Part shown: positions 17,801 through 24,940 of the stretch, in pieces
Numbering within the stretch: position 1 is the stretch's first letter
Layout: the number at the start of each line of letters is the position of its first letter
Source of the DNA: Reticulitermes lucifugus
Lineage: Eukaryota; Arthropoda; Insecta; Blattodea; Rhinotermitidae
Assembly: GCA_026260175.1 (NCBI GenBank)
Contig: JAKCWW010005519.1
Span: forward strand, 331-25,270
Direction: 5' to 3'
DNA: 24,940 bases
Notes under the pieces: model-generated
Database searches by the model: none
Told to the model about the DNA's origin: nothing
Seen by the model: the letters and a program-made list of their open reading frames with translations, nothing else
Translations under genes and position numbers: made by a program

Positions 17801-20800
17801 AAACATGATTTTTTCACAGGAAGGGTTTTATGTGTTGGACAATTTGTTTTCTACAGACAAAGCATGGTTCCACTTGTGTGGATACATTAATAGTCAAAAG
17901 GAGTACTGAAAACCCACAGGCACTGCATAGAAATCCTCTGCATTAGTCATGGTGTGCAGTGTCTCAAAAACGAGTTGTGGACCATTATTCTTTAAAGGCA
18001 CAATTACTGCAGAAAATTATCAAAATCTTTTCACTCAATTAATTGCTTTGCTGGAAGAGAACGAACAGGATTGCTGGTATCAGCAAGATGGGGTGACCGT
18101 CCATACTGCGAAAACCACAACAGCTTTCTTGCAGGACTTCTTTGGTGATCACATTGTCAGGCGTGGCCTTTGGCCATCATGATCCCCAGACCTTACACTC
18201 CCTGAATTCTTTCTGCGGAGATTTCTTAAAGGAAGAGTCTACAGCAGTAACACAAGAAGCCAGAAGGACCTTAAACACACCAGTGAACAGGCTGTTGCTG
18301 GCACTTACCAACTTGCAAGAAGCACTGTGAAAAGGTGAGTGCTTGTCTTCAAGAAGTTGGGGGACATTTTCAGCATCTGATGTAATTACACATTGTTTAT
18401 CACATTCTTGGTATCTTTGAAAAAATAAAAGTAAATGGTTTACAGCAGTGCTTTTCAATCGGTGGTATGCGTACCACAGTTAGTACACAGTGGGCGGTCT
18501 AGTGGTACGTGACTTTGTTTGGGAATTATAATGTTTTTCATAATTCGGTTTTAAAGATGTTAATCGCATTACTAAAATTGTTTAAATGTATTTAAGTGAA
18601 AAGAAAAACACAAAGCATTTATAAACTTAAACTAGAAAAGTACAAACTGTATGTTCATATTTTCGGTACCTGGCAGCATGTGTAGATGTTTTGTTCATGA
18701 GAGTCATAGCGAGGAACAGAAGGTTGAAAAGCACTGGTTTACAGTACTGGGTTGCGTTTTATTTGGTACACCATAACGAATGTGGTTAACTTTTAATTTT
18801 TCAATCAACAGCTTTCACAGAGAAGTATCAAAACAGTAATTATATACAAACAACAACAAAAACAATATTTCAGACAGTTCTCTTTAAAAAATACTGAGGA
18901 TGGGAATTTGACATTTGTCAAGATACGCATTATGGCCTTCAAGATCTGCAATACATTTCGGCACATTCAAAACAACTCTGGATTCCAAATAAGGATCATT
19001 TTACTTGTCAGCAGCACTAGACATACATACTTGTTTCACAGTACACATCAAATTTGAAATATACACCACCTGGGGTACAAACTTCCTAAAATAAAAATTA
19101 AAAATTCATTTATTAAGATTGCTTTCTTCTGAGATACAATGCTGTGATGCTGTGTGTAGCTTGGTAGGTATGCAGCAACATTTCAGATGAACACGCAGGA
19201 AATTCCTTCAATCCATCATCTGATAGTCCAGCAATCATCATTATCCTGCATTTGAGGAGGGCAGTCCTAAGACGGTAAGTTTTGCCGACCGTAACTTCTT
19301 GTACGCATATTGTTACCGTGATTTTATCTTGGGTTATCTGGGTGTTATGTCGCCAGCATAAACTTTCACTCCAAGCAGAATACTTTAAACTTTCATAAGT
19401 TGGTACTGTCCTATGCCCCGGTGGCATAGCAAGCAACTAGCGCGTCACACTACTTTTTGGTGCAATCAGCAGTGTTGGTGTGAATTTTATTTCCATTACG
19501 TTATATGCAGCACGTTATTGTTTTGTCACACTCTTATAATGACTTCCAAAGATCCAAACAATTCCACAGAAACTTGAAATAATTAGGAGCCTTGAAAAGA
19601 GGCAAAAACCGAAGAGATGTCATAGCTTCATACAACATTAAATAGTCAACTATCCATGATATAAAGAAACAGAAGGACCAATTATGATCGTTTATGGTAT
19701 CAGCTGAAAGAGTTTAGGACCTTTTCAATGACAGACATTGAAAGAGTCCAAGTATAGCAGCAGTAACAAAAAATTACCCGTAAGAACTTATGTCAGTGTA
19801 GGCTCCGTCTGATAATCTGGAATATCCAATAATCTGGAACTGTCTGGTCCCATTTTACTGTATCTACCTACCAAGCACATGGCATCCATCCCCAAAGAAA
19901 GACATATTCACAGTCACCACTATGAGAACCTGAAATCTCAACAATAAAAATTCAGTATCCTGTACAGAATACTACAAATGTTACCTAAAATACCATATTT
20001 ACCTGAATATAAGTTCTTCCCAATTCTCATCTAAAAAATGGAGGTTGTCTTATGATTGTGCACAAAGCTAAACATTGCTAAATAGCTATTTTTCCTGAAA
20101 ATTTAAGATTCTGAAAAGGAGTCATCTTATATGCAGGGTTGTCTTGTATTATGGCAAATATGATACGTGTTCGTAATAAGTCACACATCAAAAGAAATGC
20201 TCTCACCTTCAAAACATCTCGACTAAAATCCTCTCTACTTCTAACTTTCACTTCAATCCGTATTCCCTTTGGCTCAATTCCACCACCTGATTTCACTTCA
20301 CTGCTTCGATGACCACACGCATCACAGTTTGTTGCCATGATAACAACTTCTTTGAAATGTGGAATGTCTGTTTTATGCCATTCAAGAAAATACTTTTGTA
20401 CTGTTCACCTTCACACAATAGTTACTTTCTGCAGAGGAACAGCTGCAGAGTGTCTGCATCATGATTACTGACAACAGTGAGCAGCAACACAACAATGTGG
20501 ATACTGAATACTGTGTGATTGTTCGTTACTACAACTACTGATACTAATTAATATCAGAATTTTATGTTTCTGTTGAGTGTTGCTCATTGTCTGAGATATC
20601 TTAGTGTTGCATATTGTACTATGTACTGATCAACATGTATGTCTCCATACACAAGAGGTGTAAAGCAAAACCAAGTTTGTTATAAAAATATGGTCATGAT
20701 TTACAACTCTTGCATAGATAGTTGGTTTATCTTGATATACGTATATATGTTTGAGATACATTTGATTTTGGGAAAGTTTCTGTAGTGCCATGTATCCAGC

Positions 20801-23800
20801 TGTCTGGACATTATACACTTACACTTTAACAACAGATACTTGAAGCATTACTACTTGTGACAGCAACTGAATCTCCAGACAAAATCCAAAATAAGGCAAA
20901 TATTAAGAAATACAGAACACTTAATATTAAAATAGGATATAGAAATAATTTTCATTTTATATTAAATGTATGTACAATACTCATATTTTTAACTGTTTAT
21001 GATTATGTCTTACTTCTCAAAGCACAAAATTATGTAGGCCTTGGCAACACCACTTGCTGACTCCTACACCATCTCCCTGACGATACTCTGTACTGATCAC
21101 AACATGCTGGAGATTCATTAAAGGGTATTCCAAACCAATTATGTGTACTATGATGGTACTCTTCTATGTGCAATACCTTAAGTATGTGGTGATAAAGTGA
21201 GTCAGTTTAAGACTGTGTCAACTTCATTACATTGCGTTAGTAACAGTCTTCCTCTGCAACCCTTGCTGCAAGTTATAAAGGATACTTGTAACCTTCATAT
21301 TCGTTTGGCACTCTGCTCTGCAGTGAGGGCACTGTGTTCTGAACTGCAGTACTTCACCATGAAGATCCTCCAATTTAAAATCCCCTTCCTCTACTTTTCT
21401 CAACAATGCTGAGTCTGACTTCACAATCTCAGGTTCCACACCAACTTCACTGGATGAATAAATTCCTAAAATATGGTCCTGATCAATGCTCCGTACAAAT
21501 CTTACCACTTCCGTTCCAGGATCCTTCAGAGGGGCACAAGGATTCTGCATGAAGGTGTTGCCACTAATGTCTTCAAACACCTGTTCAGGAAGCGCACATA
21601 CATTGCAAAAGATGAACTCCAGCAAGAATATAACATACAGAGCGTCACATTTATTGTGCTCCTGAGCACGTAGACAGCTCTATCATATACAACACCTGTA
21701 TCTGCTGGGACATGACATGACACGACACAACAGACATCCTGTAGTTACCATTAACGTTATACAGTCATCTACGACACATTCATGCCCTTCAACAGTTTAC
21801 TTATTCCCCTGTCTTATAACCTGTATCAACTGCTGAAGTTATGTAACAATCAGTCAAACACATGAAGATGATACTGAGTGCTAAACTCCATCTCTAACTT
21901 ACATGGTGATGCATCATCACCACCACTGCCACAACCACCACCAGCACCACATTAACATAATCATTACATCACCACTACAAATTACTAGATTCTAGACGAG
22001 AGGCCATATTCATGAGAAATTAACAACAAGAACATATATTTTATCTCAGCCATGATTATTTTTGCAAGGTGTGTCACGCTTCTTCCTTGCAAGGCAGTGT
22101 CTGACAACATTACAGATATTAGCACGTTACTGATTTTGTGAAGGTTGGTATTAAAATTCTTACAAGGATCACCACATTGGAGATGTTGCTGAGCAAAACA
22201 GGACTTCAAAAAAGAAGTCCTGTTTATTCTGTTTTATTCAGCAACACTGTCAACTGGTAGAACTATATGTGTCAGTGGTAGATGGTGCACTGGCAGTCTT
22301 GTGTAAGGGCACTTGGTCACAGGATGGCATTCCTTCAAGAACTCTTTCGACAAAATCCATGTGAGGACCGTCAGGTGCAGAAGCAGTTATGGCCTACACC
22401 AAACCATCATGTCAACATACAGCTGGTGGGGAGCTCAGGTGGGTTCCCTGACCCCTGGACTGCTTGCTTAACCAAACCAGTCTCAGAGATTATTATTCCT
22501 CTTGTCCACTAACTACCACATTATTTTAGACTCTAAAGGCAGGCACTAAAGTTCTGGAAGAAATTCATTAAAAGTGCAGAACTCCTACTTTAAGTTCAGG
22601 ACACTATAAAATTCAAACACAACTTTACTGTCTACCTCATGTAATACCATTGACATGAGTGAGACAGTGTGAGTACCACTCTGGTTGCCATGACAACCAC
22701 TGTTACTAAGTTGTGTGTTCTGTGTGAGGTATGCACTCTAACACTCTGGATGCCTAGTCTACCATTGTTACAGAGTTGCGAGTTCTCTTTGAGGTACATG
22801 CTGAGACCAAAGACATGGTTTTTATAATTTGGACAGAATGTGCTCACTGTGAGGTACAAGCTGAAGTCGAAGAAAGAGTTGAGCATCAAGCATACAATAT
22901 AATACAACATAGCACAACAAGATGGTAGCACTTGGATGGATGAAATTAACGATGAGTTGGTGTAAAAATAAAGAAATGAGTGGCACAAGAGACCGTGGTG
23001 TGCCACGTAATATTATGGCAGCCATCACAGAATGTGTAAGTGGTTAGTTTACACATCTGTTGTTTGTCAGGATATGTGTCTGTCTGTAATAGTTTGTCAT
23101 TTGTTCCAAATTAAAATCATAATTAATTATGCCAGCATCACCATATAGCAGCAACGAATAACAATTGATTCAATGCTTTAGTCGGCGTTACTGTGTCATC
23201 CATTTCTGGAAAAGAGGTACTTCCGTATTGATATTACTATTATTCGTTACTCCATGAGTCTGCCTTTTCACAAGACTTCAAGTTCACAGCATCCACATTC
23301 ATTGAAACTGTGACATTAAAGAGTTCTCAGGGACTAAATGTATAAGAAGAAGGGTTACTAGTGAGAAATGTAGCTAGAAATGGCCTTTGTCAAATTTCTC
23401 CATTCATTTTCATCACATATTCCACTAGTACCTTCATACAACATTCAGAATCCTTGCACTGTTTAACTACTCATTGTCACACTCACTCAAAACTACACAA
23501 CTCATAAAAATGTCATAAAGCTCCCCAACACATACTTCTCCTTATATCTACATTCATTCACTGTCTCTTCACTTTAAGAAGCAATGTTAAATCATGACCC
23601 AGAACTAATTATGATTATACGGAATTAAATAAGATACTTACTTACCATGATAAATGGGCTCTTCACTGATTTTAAGTTCTGTAATTTGGTTAGGAATTTG
23701 TCAATCTGTGCAGCTGTAGCAGGATCTTGTGTGCTTCTCAATGGCTGCTCTTGCTGAAGACCAGTTATGGCACGCTGAATTACACCCTCAACTGTTGTGA

Positions 23801-23803
23801 CCT
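14706..23803 (-). CDS. ZPR1: Zinc finger protein ZPR1 (5 C-terminal exons; N-terminus outside)
   Basis: ZPR1 is a conserved eukaryotic protein with two ZPR1 zinc fingers, each followed by an alpha/beta 'A/B' domain. It binds eEF1A, assists its folding or delivery, and moves to the nucleus on growth signals; in animals it also works with the SMN complex. Exons 23803-23646, 21580-21286, 20367-20207, 17190-16927 and 14831-14706 join in matching phases (1, 0, 1, 0, 0) to 333 residues and TGA. Seen in order: [34 protein letters not shown] and DQDHILGI (rest of domain 1); CPHC and CDACGH (Cys4 of finger 2); [46 protein letters not shown] and [13 protein letters not shown] (domain 2); and [17 protein letters not shown] at the C-terminus. 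Human ZPR1 has 459 residues, so about 125 residues, including finger 1, are missing and should lie beyond the right edge. No key residue seems lost, and there are no internal stops. Confidence 0.95.
14832..16926 (-). other. ZPR1 intron with a dispersed repeat
   Basis: 2095-base intron. It contains repeat copy B at 16600-16795 and a short duplication of AGCAGGTACATTTAAGTGT near 16311-16370. Otherwise no feature is supported. Confidence 0.75.
16600..16795 (+). repeat. Dispersed repeat, copy B
   Basis: Diverged relative of 8935-9190, in the same orientation, sharing CCCACCCAGCCTCCTATTCA and the CTAGTGCAAAAGTTAAGAAT and TTCATGGCAT blocks. It lies in a ZPR1 intron, opposite to the gene. Confidence 0.65.
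16927..17190 (-). CDS. ZPR1: ZPR1 exon, second alpha/beta domain
   Basis: Acceptor TTCTAG before 17190, donor CAG|GTAACA. 88 codons in phase 0: [29 protein letters not shown] ... [23 protein letters not shown] and DDPAGNSY are nearly invariant in the family. Confidence 0.96.
17820..18385 (+). pseudogene. Broken Tc1/mariner-superfamily transposase
   Basis: Conserved blocks follow one another in one frame: [20 protein letters not shown] (first catalytic Asp at 17856), [49 protein letters not shown] (second Asp at 18087), [18 protein letters not shown], a TGA at 18180, [12 protein letters not shown] (third position, Glu at 18204 where related copies have Asp), [10 protein letters not shown], and after a one-base shift [14 protein letters not shown] with TAA. 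Stops also occur before 17949. The N-terminal DNA-binding part is unrecognisable. The element is dead. The TGA could come from CGA by CpG decay. The protein runs against the direction of the host gene ZPR1. Confidence 0.85.
18446..18736. mobile_element. hAT-like MITE with perfect target duplication
   Basis: 291-base element flanked by the 8-bp direct repeat GTTTACAG at 18438-18445 and 18737-18744. The ends are 13-base perfect inverted repeats, CAGTGCTTTTCAA and TTGAAAAGCACTG. CAGTG ends and an 8-bp duplication are hAT hallmarks. No transposase frame. The intact duplication indicates a rather recent or well preserved insertion. Confidence 0.92.
19113..19436 (-). other. Unidentified 107-codon open frame inside ZPR1 intron
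   Basis: ATG to TGA on the same strand as ZPR1, with Cys and Trp present and a mixed composition. The bases just upstream (about 19437-19500) have locally raised CpG. I recognise no domain, and splice-site or repeat support is missing. It may be part of an unrecognised transposon, a processed fragment, or chance. Confidence 0.2.
19539..19862 (+). pseudogene. Tigger/pogo transposase N-terminus fragment with a possible terminal end
   Basis: [10 protein letters not shown], a frameshift, then [13 protein letters not shown], a stop, [13 protein letters not shown], and further MVSAERV and DLFNDR match the helix-turn-helix (psq/CENP-B N) start of pogo-type transposases ('LEIIR.LEKG.....AS.YNIG.STI.DIKKQK'). 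Soon after, at 19800-19862, GGCTCCGTCTGATAATCTGG and CCCATTTTACTGTA resemble pogo terminal sequence. So most of the transposase seems deleted between head and tail. The left terminal repeat was not found. Confidence 0.65.
19992..20165. mobile_element. Possible MITE
   Basis: The left end ACCATATTTACCTGAATATAAG and the reverse complement of the right end, ATCATATTTGCCATAATACA, are similar, and the interior has paired GTCTTAT/GTCATCTTAT pieces. I recall a widespread MITE type with ends like ACCGTATTTACTCGAATATA. No clear target duplication. Confidence 0.4.
20207..20367 (-). CDS. ZPR1: ZPR1 exon, second half of zinc finger 2
   Basis: Acceptor AAACAG before 20367, donor AAG|GTGAGA. Two bases complete a split codon, then 53 codons: [57 protein letters not shown] supplies the last two zinc ligands. 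Confidence 0.97.
20368..21285 (-). other. ZPR1 intron splitting zinc finger 2
   Basis: 918-base intron between the two Cys pairs of finger 2. Nothing else supported inside. Confidence 0.8.
21286..21580 (-). CDS. ZPR1: ZPR1 exon, end of domain 1 and first half of finger 2
   Basis: Acceptor CCTGAACAG before 21580. The donor is chosen at ACAA|GTATCC (GT at 21285-21284) because it gives MKVTNIPHF, the same spacing as the family; the alternative AAG|GTTACA would lose residues. 98 codons plus one base: [17 protein letters not shown] ... [11 protein letters not shown] ... [20 protein letters not shown]. Confidence 0.95.
21902..21980. repeat. CAC/ATC-rich low-complexity tract
   Basis: Imperfect trinucleotide-rich sequence (CATCATCACCACC, CACAACCACCACC and similar). 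Intronic; no coding sense. Confidence 0.7.
22185..22245. repeat. Nested inverted repeat (hairpin)
   Basis: A perfect 12-base stem AAACAGGACTTC (22196-22207) and GAAGTCCTGTTT (22214-22225) has a six-A loop. An outer stem GTTGCTGA (22185-22192) pairs with TCAGCAAC (22238-22245). There is no T-run typical of a terminator, and it lies in an intron. Confidence 0.85.
22684..22697. promoter_or_regulatory. Second X-box-like motif (intronic)
   Basis: GTTGCCATGACAAC fits RYYNYY-NN-RRNRAC and is one base from the palindromic GTTGCCATGGCAAC. It sits in a ZPR1 intron, far from any ciliary gene start, so chance is the simplest reading. Confidence 0.2.
23646..23803 (-). CDS. ZPR1: ZPR1 exon, domain 1 (first exon visible)
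   Basis: Acceptor TTTTGCAG (AG at 23805-23804), donor ATG|GTAAGT. Two bases finish a split codon, then 52 codons: [20 protein letters not shown] ... [15 protein letters not shown] ... SPFIM. It corresponds to human residues from about 130 on. The preceding exon must end in phase 1 and was not found in the rest of the window. Confidence 0.95.
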
Positions 23804-24334
23804 CTGCAAAATATCATATACTCAGAAATTTTCAAAGTCTGAAATCAAAAAGCTGTACATACTAAAACTTGCTTAGAAACAAATCTCAATGTCTATGTTT
23901 AACACAAGTACTTCTACACATACTAAGAAAAAACTGTACAGTAAATATGAACTTACATAACCAAATCAAACTCAGAATAACCTTCATGGCTCAAGCAAGT
24001 AAACATTCAAAATGTCCCTCCTTCTTTCTTCCTGTATTCACTGATATATACATTCCATGTAAGTCCTCTCATATTATTCTAAATCTGCAAGTACACATGT
24101 CACACAAACACCTTGAGACTCTTTTACAAGCAGAGTTTACCACACACAGTTCTCTATGTTTCAGACTTAGAATATCCATATAAACTTCCTGTCATGCATT
24201 TCCTAGTCGTGCACTCAACTCTCTCTCTTTTTTTTTGTCACAAATTACCTTTGATTTCCCTTTACACTCAAAACCTCTTGTTCCTTCATCAATGTAATTT
24301 TCATGCATGTATTAACTCATTATTTCACATATAC
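23804..24334. other. ZPR1 upstream intron (partial)
   Basis: AT-rich sequence with no exon matching the ZPR1 N-terminal finger on the - strand. It runs into the foldback element and LINE. Confidence 0.6.
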
Positions 24335-24482
24335 ATTTACATGTGTGAAATCTGTGGTCTTCTGGGTTATTACACGGCGTCGTGTGGTAATTATTTACCA
24401 CACGACGCCGTGTAATAACCCAGAAGACCAGATTTCATCAACATCACGGCGGAAGCCTGAAATCAAGGTTATTTACATGTGT
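24335..24482. mobile_element. Foldback element with 12-bp target duplication
   Basis: The direct repeat ATTTACATGTGT flanks the element at 24335-24346 and 24471-24482. The 124-base interior starts with an almost perfect palindrome: left arm 24347-24390 and right arm 24395-24436 with a 4-base loop, differing only by two extra bases in the left arm (CTGTGGTC versus CTGGTC). The arm contains TTCTGGGTTATTACACGGCG. A 34-base tail, CATCACGGCGGAAGCCTGAA and more, follows before the second duplication. A 12-bp duplication is longer than for most DNA transposons and more like target-primed retroelements, so class assignment is open. Confidence 0.8.
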
Positions 24483-24940
24483 ATTTGCAACGAAATGGTT
24501 TGAAACAAGAAGTGTATCGCCATTATTTCAACTTTCCTTTAGAATATGTCATTACAAGGGTTCAGGCAAACCAGGAGGGTTTGAAATTAAATGCTTATGC
24601 TGATAATGTTAATATATTGGGTTAAAGCACACACACCATAAAGAAACACACAGAAGCTTTAGCAGTCGCTAGTAAGGAGATTGGTCTAGAAGTAAATGCT
24701 GAGAAAAGTAAGTACATGGTCATGTCTCGAGATCAGAATACAGGATAAAGTCACAACTTAAAGATAGATAATAGATCCTTTGAAAGGGTGGAACAGTTCA
24801 AATATTTGGGAACAACCGTAACAAGTCAGAATTCCATTCAGAAAAAAATTAAGAGCAGATTGAATGAAGTCAGAAAATGCTTGTTATCATTCGGTGCAGG
24901 ATCTTCTGTCTTCCAGTTTGCTATCCCAAAATACAAAGAT
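24483..24940 (+). pseudogene. Non-LTR retrotransposon reverse transcriptase fragment (right edge)
   Basis: One frame reads RNGLKQE, then NFPLEYVITRVQANQEGLKL, NAYADNVNILG, a stop, VASKEIGLEVNAEKSKYMVM, SRDQN, a stop, NRSFERVEQFKYLGTTVTSQ and a LSSS-like end. These are RT blocks of an insect LINE; the catalytic box YADD is YADN here, and about six residues seem missing before it. With two or more stops it is dead. It continues past the window edge. The family appears to be the same whose C-terminal parts lie at 6775-7482 on the other strand. Confidence 0.8.

Larger units (their letters stand above)
17191..20206 (-). other. Large ZPR1 intron filled with DNA transposon remnants
   Basis: 3016-base intron between the exons encoding finger 2 and the second domain. 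It holds mariner-like, hAT-like, Tigger-like and another MITE-like sequence, each listed separately. Confidence 0.85.
21581..23645 (-). other. ZPR1 intron
   Basis: 2065-base intron. It contains a CAC-rich low-complexity tract, a long hairpin and loosely repeated GTGAGGTA-GCT pieces (about 22720-22870), some listed separately. Confidence 0.8.

Noticed and set aside
22196..22225. Hairpin considered as a transcription terminator
   Set aside because: No T-run after the stem on either strand and it is inside a eukaryotic intron.
22632..23028. Overlapping - strand open frames of 124 and 68 codons in a ZPR1 intron
   Set aside because: Two frames are open over the same bases, the sequence is loosely repetitive and no family is recognised.
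24303..24503. Open frames crossing the foldback element
   Set aside because: They run through the palindrome and its target duplication, so they are a by-product of the insertion.

Overview
This window is ordinary nuclear DNA of an animal, most likely an insect. It is AT-rich, most sequence is non-coding, and coding information comes as short exons with GT..AG borders. The many decayed transposons include types and sequence patterns I associate with cockroach and termite genomes; that placement is recalled, not computed. There is no bacterial-style gene organisation, no CRISPR array and no rRNA. I did not find a previously undescribed biological system.

Two conserved genes can be rebuilt exon by exon, and they point toward each other. 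On the + strand, four coding exons between 8091 and 11542 encode a complete 184-residue axonemal dynein light chain 1 (Dnal1), a leucine-rich-repeat protein of ciliary and flagellar outer arm dynein. On the - strand, five exons between 23803 and 14706 encode the C-terminal three quarters of the zinc-finger protein ZPR1; its first exons lie beyond the right edge. A third gene starts on the - strand at 5228: two small exons encode a lysine-rich N-terminus that I cannot name. The space between this gene and Dnal1 looks like a divergent promoter, with an inverted CCAAT, a CACGTG E-box, a TATAAAA and a perfect palindromic RFX-type X-box (5580-5593). X-boxes control ciliary genes, so this one is a plausible Dnal1 control site.

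Layout: 1-4860 is intron or intergenic DNA with an open frame at the left edge, a decayed Penelope-like element (2739-3500) and a 65-bp repeat array with an inverted copy (3635-3999). 4864-5851 holds the third gene and the promoter region. 5990-7490 holds three LINE 3' ends. 8088-11542 is Dnal1, with a 58-bp tandem triplication and other repeats in its introns. 11543-14705 is the convergent intergenic space with a pogo/Tigger-like MITE. 14706-23803 is ZPR1. Its 3-kb intron (17191-20206) is packed with mariner, hAT and Tigger-type remnants. The right end has a 124-bp foldback element with a 12-bp target duplication, followed by a broken LINE reverse transcriptase.

The genes do not form a pathway. 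ZPR1 (a growth and translation-linked nuclear/cytoplasmic adaptor) and Dnal1 (ciliary motor) appear to be chance neighbours.
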